A DNA stretch of 64,000 nucleotides, from NCBI RefSeq assembly GCF_035956715.1, contig NZ_CP108381.1, positions 3,876,001 to 3,940,000 of the forward strand, written 5' to 3'. Positions 50,651-57,745 of the stretch are shown here, piece after piece (position 1 is the first letter of the stretch; the number at the start of each line of letters is the position of its first letter). The notes beneath the pieces are model-generated. The model searched no databases. It was not told the DNA's origin and saw nothing but the letters and a program-made list of their open reading frames with translations. Source of the DNA: Nocardia sp. NBC_01329 (GTDB lineage Bacteria; Actinomycetota; Actinomycetes; Mycobacteriales; Mycobacteriaceae). The position numbers were made by a program, and so were the translations under genes.

Positions 50651-51141
50651 CCGGACCCCGCTACCGCCAGCCCGAGGGCATCGCCGAATTCGCCGATGAA
50701 CTGCGGTTACTCGCCGAGGCCGTGCTGGAACGCGTCGAACCGGTGCTGCGCGACGCCGCGGCGGAGGGGCAGCCGGAGTGGAACAACTGCACCTGGTGCC
50801 CGCTGTGCGCGGCCGCCGCGCTCGTGCGCGGCGAGCACCACGAGGTGCTGGCCACCGTGGCCGCCCACGGCACCGCGATCGTCACCGTCCTACGCGAAGC
50901 CTTGGCGGGAGTCCCGGTGGATCCGGTCACGGCGCACCGGCACGGGCCGGAAACCACCGCCGCGCACGAACATCCCCAGTCCGGGACATCCGGTGCCGAC
51001 GAGGAAACGGGCGCCGGCGGTTCCGAGCGGGAGCCGGTGGCCACCGCGGAGACCGACCCGGGCGCGAACTCTCCCGCCGGCCGGTCCGCACCGGCCGGGA
51101 AGTCCCGCTATGTCGGCATACCCGTGAACATCGAACAATGA
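50647..51141 (+). CDS. Small CxxCxxC protein (Rv2183c-type)
   Basis: The 164-residue product has an N-terminal helical region (FADELRLLAEAVLERVEPVL), a cysteine cluster NCTWCPLCAAAALV and the following GEHHEVLATVAAHGTAIVTVL. A long disordered tail rich in Glu, Thr and Gly follows. The CxxCxxC cluster plus His residues may bind metal. It starts at GTG 50647, overlapping the ATPase stop, and ends overlapping the ROK kinase start (ATGA), so the three are translated together. Function unknown. Confidence 0.8.
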   Translation: MTGPRYRQPEGIAEFADELRLLAEAVLERVEPVLRDAAAEGQPEWNNCTWCPLCAAAALVRGEHHEVLATVAAHGTAIVTVLREALAGVPVDPVTAHRHGPETTAAHEHPQSGTSGADEETGAGGSEREPVATAETDPGANSPAGRSAPAGKSRYVGIPVNIEQ

Positions 51142-52112
51142 CCGCTGCCGGCTCCGGGACCCCGTTGACCGTCGGTATCGACATCGGCGGCACCAATATC
51201 CGCGCATCGGTGGTCGACGGCACCGGCGAGGTCCTCGATACGGTCCAGTACCCGACACCGCATTCGGCGGCGGCGCTGGAAGCCACGCTCGACCGCGCGG
51301 TCCGCGAACTCGCCGACCGGCATACCCTCGACGCCGTCGGGCTGGCTGTCGCCGGTTTCATCTCCCAGGACCGCACCACGGTGCGGTTCGCGCCGCATCT
51401 GCCCTGGCGTGACGCGCCTGTGGCGAAACGACTGACCGAGCGCCTCGGGCTACCCGTCCTGCTCGAACACGATGCCAACGCCGCGATGTGGGCCGAATAC
51501 CGGTTCGGCGCCGCCGCCGGGGGTCACAACGTGGTGCTGATCGCGATCGGTACCGGTATCGGCGCAGCCCTGCTGCTCGACGGGGAGTTGTACCGGGGCA
51601 CCCACGGTGTCGCCCCCGAACTCGGGCATCTCCAGGTCGTCCCACAGGGACGCGACTGCGGCTGCGGGAAACGGGGCTGCTGGGAGCGGTACTGCAGCGG
51701 GACGGCACTCGCCGAGACCGCGATCGAATTGCTGGCCACCGAATCCGCGACCTCGCCTCTGGCTCGTGAGATCTTCGCCGACCCGGGCGCGCTCACCGGG
51801 CGCCGCGTCGCCGACGCCGCCCACGACGACGACCCGCTCGCCGTGCGCGTCATGGCCGATTTCGCGCGCTGGCTCGGACTGGGACTGGCCTTCGTCGGCG
51901 ATATCTTCGACCCCGATCTGGTGGTCATCGCCGGCGGGGTGAGCAGTTCGGCGCCGCTGTTCCTCGACGAGGCCCGCGAGGAGTACGCGAAAGCGGTCAC
52001 CGGACACGGGCACCGCCCGCTGGCGCGCATCCGGACCACGCAACTCGGTGAGGCCGCGGGGATGATCGGCGCCGCCGAACTCGCCCGCACCGCGCTCATC
52101 GCCAGGCGTTGA
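51138..52112 (+). CDS. ROK-family sugar kinase, probably glucokinase
   Basis: The 324-residue product has the ATP motif VGIDIGGTNIRASVVDG, the catalytic EHDANAAMWAEYRFG, IGTGIGAALLLDG, and the ROK zinc motif with CGCGKRGCWERYCSG. A His two turns earlier (GVAPELGHLQV) completes the site. These fit an ATP-dependent glucokinase. No DNA-binding domain is present, so it is not a ROK repressor. I do not recall a homologue at this place in M. tuberculosis. Start ATG 51138. Confidence 0.88.
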   Translation: MTAAGSGTPLTVGIDIGGTNIRASVVDGTGEVLDTVQYPTPHSAAALEATLDRAVRELADRHTLDAVGLAVAGFISQDRTTVRFAPHLPWRDAPVAKRLTERLGLPVLLEHDANAAMWAEYRFGAAAGGHNVVLIAIGTGIGAALLLDGELYRGTHGVAPELGHLQVVPQGRDCGCGKRGCWERYCSGTALAETAIELLATESATSPLAREIFADPGALTGRRVADAAHDDDPLAVRVMADFARWLGLGLAFVGDIFDPDLVVIAGGVSSSAPLFLDEAREEYAKAVTGHGHRPLARIRTTQLGEAAGMIGAAELARTALIARR

Positions 52113-52344
52113 GGTCGCTTCGCGCCGGGTGTCGAGGTCACGATCGAGTACCGGCTCGCTGAATCCGAATCGCCCGAAATCCCGTCGCATCACGTTCACG
52201 TGACCGAAACGCACTGGTGAAGTGCCGAGCCGATGGTGTGAGTGACATTATTCGCGGGGCTTGGATGTGATCTGTGACCGGCGGTAGAGTCGGCTTGCAG
52301 AGGCATTCCCCGAATTCCATCCCGGTTCCCGGAGTAAGGACGTC

Positions 52345-53070
52345 ATGTTCTACTGGCTGCTTAAGTTTGTGCTGCTGGGTCCGTTCATCCACCTGTACAA
52401 CCGGCCCGAGGTGGAGGGCGCGGAAAACATTCCGGCCGACGGTCCGGCCATCATGGCGGGGAACCATCTCTCGTTCGCTGACTGGCTTTTCGCGCCACTG
52501 TCGAGTCCGCGCCGGATCAATTACCTGGCCAAGGCCGAGTACTTCAACACCCCGGGCCTCAAAGGGCGGTTCCAGAAGTTCTTCTTCAGTGCCTCGGGCC
52601 AGTACCCGATCGATCGCGGCGGCGCCGACGCAGCCGAGGACGCGCTCACCGCGGCGAGCAAACTGCTCGACGAGGGCCGGCTCGTCGGCCTCTACCCGGA
52701 GGGCACCCGGTCCCCCGACGGTCGGCTGTACAAGGGCAAGACGGGGATGGCCCGACTCGCGCTGGATACCGGAGTACCGGTGATCCCGGTCGCGGTGATC
52801 GGCACCGACGAGGTGAGCCCGCCCGGACCGTTCCGGTGGCGGCGGCGCAAGGTCACGGTGAAGTTCGGGAAGCCGATCGATTTCTCCCGCTATGAGGGCA
52901 TGGGCGGCAACCGTTTCGTCGAGCGCGCGGTCACCGACGAGGTCATGTACGAACTCATGCGGATGTCGGGTCAGGAGTACGTCGACGTCTACGCCGCCAG
53001 CTTGAAGAAGGATGTCCCGTCGGGCCCTTCCTCCCGGCTCCCGCGGATCCCCGAGTCCGCCGCGAGCTGA
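52345..53070 (+). CDS. 1-acyl-glycerol-3-phosphate acyltransferase-like protein (PlsC family)
   Basis: The 241-residue protein has a hydrophobic start, the acyltransferase motif NHLSFAD (HX4D), the second motif SGQYPIDRGG, YPEGTRSPDG (third motif) and VPVIPVAVIGTDE (fourth motif). It should acylate lysophosphatidic acid or a related lipid at the membrane. AAGGA lies five bases before ATG 52345. The 232 bases upstream presumably hold its promoter. Mycobacterial Rv2182c is the positional equivalent. Confidence 0.9.
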   Translation: MFYWLLKFVLLGPFIHLYNRPEVEGAENIPADGPAIMAGNHLSFADWLFAPLSSPRRINYLAKAEYFNTPGLKGRFQKFFFSASGQYPIDRGGADAAEDALTAASKLLDEGRLVGLYPEGTRSPDGRLYKGKTGMARLALDTGVPVIPVAVIGTDEVSPPGPFRWRRRKVTVKFGKPIDFSRYEGMGGNRFVERAVTDEVMYELMRMSGQEYVDVYAASLKKDVPSGPSSRLPRIPESAAS

Positions 53071-53182
53071 CCGTCGGAACAATGGGAAGGTGACCGCGGG
53101 AAACACCCAGCGGTGAACGCCGCAATCGTCCCGCAGGCACCTTCCACTTTCCGATCTTCAGCAGACGCGTGGCGGCATTCGA

Positions 53183-53536
53183 ATGTTCGAGACGCTGCTG
53201 GGCGCACTGGGTGCGAACACGGTCGAGGTGGAGACCGAATTGTGCACGCCCGAGGTGCAGCCCGGGCAATCGGGGCGCGGGGTCATCCGAATGCGCTGTC
53301 ACGACCGCCCGGACCGGGTGAAGAGCGTAGCGGCGGAGTTGATCACCCGGGCCGAACGCGAGCACCACGACGGCGCGAGCCTGGTGGATATGGACGTGGT
53401 CATCGAAGCCGATGAGCGCGCCGCGCTGTTCGCACCCGGTCGCGATGTGGTGGATGCGATCCGGGTCGATTTCGCCACCTTCGAGCAGGTGGATCGGGTA
53501 GCAGCGATCGGCCGGCGTCTCCATTCGCTGACCTGA
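53183..53536 (+). CDS. Small Spo0M/arrestin-like protein
   Basis: The 117-residue product starts MFETLLGALGANTVEVETEL and continues TPEVQPGQSGRGVIRM, which resembles the beginning of Spo0M proteins (MFxKxLAxxGxGxAxVDTxL, then PGExVxGxVxI). Only one arrestin-like half is present, so the protein is much shorter than Spo0M. The C-terminal part VDAIRVDFATFEQVDRVAAIG is helical. The match is by eye and weak. The start is ATG 53183; no good ribosome site is visible. Confidence 0.45.
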   Translation: MFETLLGALGANTVEVETELCTPEVQPGQSGRGVIRMRCHDRPDRVKSVAAELITRAEREHHDGASLVDMDVVIEADERAALFAPGRDVVDAIRVDFATFEQVDRVAAIGRRLHSLT

Positions 53537-53554
53537 ATCGTCGCGCGCCGGTCC

Positions 53555-53612
53555 ACGAGGACGGGACTTCACCGGCTTCGGCCCGCGCACGCCAGCGCGC
53601 CGGAAAACACCG
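53555..53612 (+). repeat. Partial D element (D4)
   Basis: GACGGGACTTCACCGGCTTC and CCCGCGCACGCCAGCGCGCC followed by GGAAAACACC match the right third of D1 (ACTTCAGGGCCTC, the GC hairpin and AAAAACACAGC). The left part is missing. It sits between the Spo0M-like gene and the FAD oxidase gene, 41 bases before the latter's start. Confidence 0.55.
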
Positions 53613-53652
53613 ATATCGCCATGGCCGCCGTGCTGTGGTTAGCTTTCGTGCC

Positions 53653-54930
53653 ATGAGCACGCCGCACTTTGTCTTCCCCGCCGAGTACCTGCCTCGCGAC
53701 ACCGCGGATGTCGTTCGCACCGTGCGGAATTCCCGGGGCCGGTCCACGCCGCTCACCGTTCACGGAGGCGATCCCGCCACCGACGGTCTCACTCTGCCGG
53801 ACCAGCAGACCGTGGTCTCGCTGCGCCGGATGAACGCGATCGTCGATCTGAACCTGGGCCGCCGTACGGTTCGAGTGCAGGCGGGCGCACGCCTTTCCGA
53901 TATCGATCGGCGGCTGGCCGCGCACGGTCTCGGGCTGCCCGTGATCGGTGATCATCGGGATATCACCGCGGGTGGTTTCGCCTCGGTCGGTGGTGTGAGT
54001 ACGGCCTCGCACCGGCACGGGCTGTTCATCGATCAGATCGTGGATCTGGAATACGTCGATCCCGACGGCCGGATCGGTACCTGCGGACGTGCCCACCACA
54101 CCGAGCGGTTCCATCGCATCCTCGGCGCCGGTGGGCGGGCGGGAATCATCACCGCGCTCACCCTCGACACCGTGCAGGTCGACAAGGACAACACCTGGCT
54201 GTCTGCCGATTCGCGTCGTTTCCTCGATTTCGACAGTTTCGTCGACTACGCCTACACCGAGGTCACCCGCCCGCGCGACGCCGTACTGCAGGTGGGCCGC
54301 TGGGTGGACACCGCTCCACTCAAGATGTCCCGGCCGGTGGGCGCGGGTCAAGTTCAGCTGGGCACCGTCCGTTTCGGACAGTGGTCGAGTCTCTACCCCA
54401 CCGCCCCCACCCGGTCGCTGCGGGCCCGCCGCGAGGTCGGCAGCCGGGCCCGGAAATCGCTGGGCGCCATCGCCTCGGCCACGCCCGGAAAGGCCGGTAT
54501 GCCGGTCCGTAACGCCGCCGCGGGTGCGGTGATGTTCACGCCGAAGGTCCTGACCCTGCGCGATGCCGAATACCTCGCCGATACGGTGATCAGCTCCTCG
54601 GAACGCGGTCCGGCCTACCGGGTGGGAATTTTCGCTCCGCTGTCCAATTACACGTCGGTGTTCTACCGGCTGCACGATCTGTTCAACGGGCATCGGGAAC
54701 GCACCGGCTGCTTCACCGTCATCTCCGCCATGACCTATGGGGTGCGCTCGGACTATCTGCGCGCCGAATCCGCCGCCCACAACCTCCCCGCGGCCGACCA
54801 CGGGCTGATCACCTTCACCTGCCGGCTCCGCCCGCACGCCCTGCCATCAGAGCAACTGCGCGATATCGTCACCGGTATCGAGGAGATCTGCCGCTCGGAG
54901 AACAGCATTCGCTACGAATCGATCGACTGA
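53653..54930 (+). CDS. FAD-binding (PCMH/VAO-type) oxidoreductase
   Basis: The 425-residue protein has the FAD_binding_4 fold: STPLTVHGGDPATDGLTLPD, VRVQAGARLSDIDRRLAAHG, the GGFASVGGVSTASHRHGLFI pocket and GAGGRAGIITALTLDTVQV. Plant cytokinin oxidases and sugar-lactone oxidases share this fold, and the C-terminal half is not specific enough to name a substrate. I chose ATG 53653 (MSTPHFVFPAEYLP) over a GTG at 53635. No flavin-linking His-Cys pair is evident. Confidence 0.8.
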   Translation: MSTPHFVFPAEYLPRDTADVVRTVRNSRGRSTPLTVHGGDPATDGLTLPDQQTVVSLRRMNAIVDLNLGRRTVRVQAGARLSDIDRRLAAHGLGLPVIGDHRDITAGGFASVGGVSTASHRHGLFIDQIVDLEYVDPDGRIGTCGRAHHTERFHRILGAGGRAGIITALTLDTVQVDKDNTWLSADSRRFLDFDSFVDYAYTEVTRPRDAVLQVGRWVDTAPLKMSRPVGAGQVQLGTVRFGQWSSLYPTAPTRSLRARREVGSRARKSLGAIASATPGKAGMPVRNAAAGAVMFTPKVLTLRDAEYLADTVISSSERGPAYRVGIFAPLSNYTSVFYRLHDLFNGHRERTGCFTVISAMTYGVRSDYLRAESAAHNLPAADHGLITFTCRLRPHALPSEQLRDIVTGIEEICRSENSIRYESID

Positions 54931-54962
54931 GTCGTGCCTATTTGCCCCGCTCCGGCGGGGCG

Positions 54963-55087
54963 GGGCTGTGTTTATCTGCCCCGCCTTCGGCGGGGCGGTC
55001 GGGGCCCTATTAACCCCGGTTCTTCACTCCTACGCTCAGTCGCTGCGCTCCTTCGCTTCGTCGCTCCAGAACCGGGGCGGGCCCCGA
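54963..55087 (+). repeat. E element E1 with left tail hairpin
   Basis: The left tail reads GGCTGTGTTTATCTG before the hairpin CCCCGCC-TTC-GGCGGGG. The 89-bp core follows at 54999-55087, bounded by TCGGGGCCC and GGGCCCCGA with inner arms AACCCCGGTTCT and AGAACCGGGG. Its reverse complement recurs at 55733-55857 with two differences in the core and near-identical flanks. Confidence 0.9.
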
Positions 55088-55119
55088 CTGTGTGGATGGT
55101 CCTCGCCTTCGGCGTCGCG

Positions 55120-55208
55120 TCGGGGCCCTGATGAGCCCGGGGCTTCGCTCCGGCGCTCGGTCGCTGTGCTCGGGCGCTCTGATGCGCCAGAAGCGGGGCG
55201 GGCCCCGA
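55120..55208 (+). repeat. Diverged E element
   Basis: The 89-bp segment keeps the TCGGGGCCC and GGGCCCCGA ends and the central CTCGGTCGCTGTGCTCGGGC-like stretch of E1, but differs at many loop positions. It follows E1 at a distance of 32 bases in the same orientation. Confidence 0.8.
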
Positions 55209-55307
55209 CCAGGGAGAGCGACCATCCGGCGTAGAGAAGGTGCGGACGGGCGTGGTCGGCGTGAGTTCGCAGGAAGCCTGAGTCCCGTGAGCTTCGGACC
55301 ATGAGCA

Positions 55308-55343
55308 AGAAACCCCGCTGTCCTTTCGGGCAGCGGGGTTTCT
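55308..55343. terminator. Terminator-like hairpin in the repeat island
   Basis: AGAAACCCCGCTG and CAGCGGGGTTTCT are perfect 13-bp arms around a 10-base loop. A-rich DNA precedes and T-rich DNA follows, so it could stop transcription from both sides. Confidence 0.75.
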
Positions 55344-55610
55344 GTGTCTGTGCGAAACATCCTCCGCACTCCTGTGGTCGGGGTGCGGTCGACCATATCC
55401 GCAGATGCCACCATGACCCCCGGACGCAGCTCGGCCGCGACCGGCTCCACCTTGCTCCCCGTGCCGTCGGCCGCCGGTTCTGGAACGCATGTGGCCGGCC
55501 CGCCCGGAGAACGGCGACCACCGAGCACTTTCAGCGACGTGAGCCTGCCCAGATCGGACGACGGATACCTCCCGCACCTTCCGCCTCCTCCGGACGGTCT
55601 GCTTCCGTGG

Positions 55611-55699
55611 TCGGGGCCCGCCCCGGTTCTGGAGCGACAGAGCGATGGAGCGCAGCGACTGAGCGCCGGAGTGAAGAACCGGGGTCACGAGGGCCCCGA
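55611..55699 (-). repeat. E element E2 (inverted)
   Basis: An 89-bp copy in minus orientation with intact TCGGGGCCC ends. A GC hairpin (CCCCGCC-GCA-GGCGGGG) and AAACAAACACAG follow at 55702-55732. Confidence 0.88.
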
Positions 55700-55732
55700 C
55701 AGCCCCGCCGCAGGCGGGGCAAACAAACACAG

Positions 55733-55857
55733 TCGGGGCCCGCCCCGGTTCTGGAGCGACGAAGCGATGGAACGCAGCGACTGAGCGTAGGAGTGAAGAA
55801 CCGGGGTTAATAGGGCCCCGACCCGCCCCGCCGAAGGCGGGGCAGATAGACACAGCC
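55733..55857 (-). repeat. E element E3 (inverted partner of E1)
   Basis: The core 55733-55821 is the reverse complement of E1 with two mismatches, and the following hairpin and AGATAGACACAGCC tail match the E1 left flank. E1 and E3 thus form inverted repeats of about 125 bp. A further hairpin with AAATAGATTCAG follows at 55858-55890 and runs into the ctaF stop. Confidence 0.9.
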
Positions 55858-55886
55858 CCGCCCCGCCGGAGGCGGGGCAAATAGAT

Positions 55887-56303
55887 TCAGTGCTTCTCGG
55901 GGCCCAGGTAGTACTCGAAGACCAAGCCCCCGGCCGCGGTCAGGACCAGGATGACACCGAGTCCGAGCAGCCACGGCTCGAAGAAGGCGAAGCCCAGCGC
56001 GGTCACCGAGGCGGCACCGGCCAGCAGGATGGGCCAGAAGCTACCGGGTGAGAAGAAGCCCAGATCACCGGCGCCGTCGACGATCTCGGCGTCCTCGTAG
56101 TCTTCGGGCCGCAGGTCGAGCCGGCGGGCCACGAAGCGGAAATAGGTGCCGATGATCAGCGACAAGCCCGCGGTCAGGACGATCGCCGTGGTGCCGGCCC
56201 ATTCGATCCCGGTCCGCGACTGGGCGGTGAAGAAGCCGTAGATGACGCCCACGAGAATGAAGAACACCGTGAGCAGCTCGAACAACCGTGCTTCGATCCT
56301 CAT
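55887..56303 (-). CDS. ctaF: Cytochrome c oxidase subunit IV CtaF
   Basis: The 138-residue membrane protein begins MRIEARLFELLTVFFILVGV and has four helices. The PEDYEDAEIVDGAGDLGFFS loop between helices 2 and 3 is typical of the actinobacterial aa3 oxidase subunit IV. It lies 13 bases downstream of ctaC in the same operon. The stop codon abuts the repeat island, whose last hairpin may terminate the transcript. Confidence 0.95.
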   Translation of the reverse strand: MRIEARLFELLTVFFILVGVIYGFFTAQSRTGIEWAGTTAIVLTAGLSLIIGTYFRFVARRLDLRPEDYEDAEIVDGAGDLGFFSPGSFWPILLAGAASVTALGFAFFEPWLLGLGVILVLTAAGGLVFEYYLGPEKH

Positions 56304-56316
56304 CTCAGATCAGTCC

Positions 56317-57405
56317 TCACTTGCTCTCTGTGGTGTCGGTCTTCACCGTGCGATCGGTGTTGAACGGCTGGGTCGAGGTGGCAACCGGCGATTCGCCGAT
56401 GGACTCGAGCGCGGCGGCGTTGGTCATCCCCGATTCCCGCGCCTGGATGTAGCGCTGGAACTTGTCCGGCGAGACCGCACGGACCTCGAAGTTCATCATC
56501 GAGTGGAACGTGCCGCACATTTCCGCGCAGCGGCCCACGAAGGCGCCTTCCCGGTCGATCTCACTGATCTGGAAGACGTTGTCGGAGTTGTTCTCCTTCG
56601 GGTTCGGCATCACGTCCCGTTTGAACAGGAACTCCGGAACCCAGAACGCGTGAATGACGTCAGCGGCGGCCAGCTGGAACTCGATGACCTTGCCCGTGGG
56701 GAGCACCAGGACGGGCACCTCGGTGCTGCTGCCGATCGTTTCGATCTTGTTGTAGTGCAGGAACGAAAGAATGTCGTTCTCGGGACGGCCGTGCACCGGA
56801 CCGGGCTGCGGATGGCCCTCTTCGTTGGTGCGCCCGGCGTATTCCTGCAGCTGCTGCTGGTTGGCGTCCTCGCGAACGGTGTCGACACCGTTGTAGGTGA
56901 ATCCGTTCTGCAGGTCGACATCGCGGTAGCCGAACTTCCAGTTCCACTGGAACGCGGTCACGTCGACGACCACATCCGGGTTGTCGACTTTCTCGTGCAC
57001 GTAGTTCTGCACGACCACGGTGAAGTAGAACAGCACCGCGATGATGACGAACGGGATCGCGGTGTAGGTCAGTTCGAGCGGCACGTTGTAGCCGGTCTGC
57101 CGGGGGAACTCCGGCGCGTTCTTCTTCTTGCGGTGGAAGACCACGGTCCAGAAGGTCAGGCCCCAGACCAGCACACCCATGATGAGGGCGGCGACCACCG
57201 ACCAGGTCCACAGTTCCCGCATCCGGTGCGCCTGCGGAGTGACACCCGAAGGCCAGCCGAACCGCAACCACACATTGTCGATCGAGCAGCCGGAAACGAG
57301 CATGGTGGTGATCCCGAGGGATACCACCAGTCCGGCCCGCCGCAGGACACGACCCCGCCGCCGGGCAGGCCGTGCCCCGATCTCGTCGCTCGCCTTGTGC
57401 GCCAC
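56317..57405 (-). CDS. ctaC: Cytochrome c oxidase subunit II CtaC (lipoprotein)
   Basis: CtaC carries the CuA centre that receives electrons from QcrC. From GTG 57405, preceded by AGGAAGG eight bases upstream, it has 362 residues. There is a signal with lipobox VSGC, two membrane helices (about 57-80 and 100-122), and the CuA domain. Its ligand motifs are DVIHAFWVPEF and GRCAEMCGTFHSMMNF. An ECxxxC-like insertion with FQWNWKFGY precedes it. A longer frame up to 57675 lacks support. It is divergent from asnB. Confidence 0.95.
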   Translation of the reverse strand: MAHKASDEIGARPARRRGRVLRRAGLVVSLGITTMLVSGCSIDNVWLRFGWPSGVTPQAHRMRELWTWSVVAALIMGVLVWGLTFWTVVFHRKKKNAPEFPRQTGYNVPLELTYTAIPFVIIAVLFYFTVVVQNYVHEKVDNPDVVVDVTAFQWNWKFGYRDVDLQNGFTYNGVDTVREDANQQQLQEYAGRTNEEGHPQPGPVHGRPENDILSFLHYNKIETIGSSTEVPVLVLPTGKVIEFQLAAADVIHAFWVPEFLFKRDVMPNPKENNSDNVFQISEIDREGAFVGRCAEMCGTFHSMMNFEVRAVSPDKFQRYIQARESGMTNAAALESIGESPVATSTQPFNTDRTVKTDTTESK

Positions 57406-57745
57406 GCTCAACGCCTTCCTGGTCGCCACACATTCCGACATCGCACGCCCCGGCGGACCCGCCGCCGGGGGTACGGACAAATAGCTCATCCGGGCTTCTC
57501 GGGGCGGCTCCGCGCACCACGCGTCACCACCCGGAAGAGTCCGAGTACTACGCAGCGTAGACCAAACACGCGCCCGGTACGCCGTCGGGTCGGCTTCGAC
57601 ACTCCGTACGGTGGCGGACCGGCCGAGCGGAGGTGTATCGCACGGGGAATCGATGCGTGCGGCATACTCGGACACTAGATTTCACCTACCGTGCCGGCTC
57701 CCCCGGCGCGGATCCCCGACCAGTGGAAACGAGGTTAGTGCCGCA
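57406..57745. promoter_or_regulatory. ctaC-asnB divergent control region
   Basis: These 340 bases must hold both promoters. A perfect short palindrome CTACGC-A-GCGTAG lies at 57548-57560. On the plus side a -10-like TAGATT (57675-57680) stands about 66 bases before asnB. I see no gene here. Confidence 0.45.

Larger units (their letters stand above)
54931..55886. other. Gene-free repeat island between the FAD oxidase and ctaF
   Basis: This 956-base gap is built from four E elements (two per orientation), several GC hairpins with ATAAACACAG-like tails, and one terminator-like hairpin. The middle part (55344-55600) has no recognisable gene. Open frames over the E elements reflect their GC bias. 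Confidence 0.8.

Noticed and set aside
55301..55810. Frames of about 150-170 codons over the E repeats, one beginning MSKKPRCPFGQRGFC
   Set aside because: They are translations of a terminator hairpin and E elements; the same peptide words recur wherever the repeat occurs.
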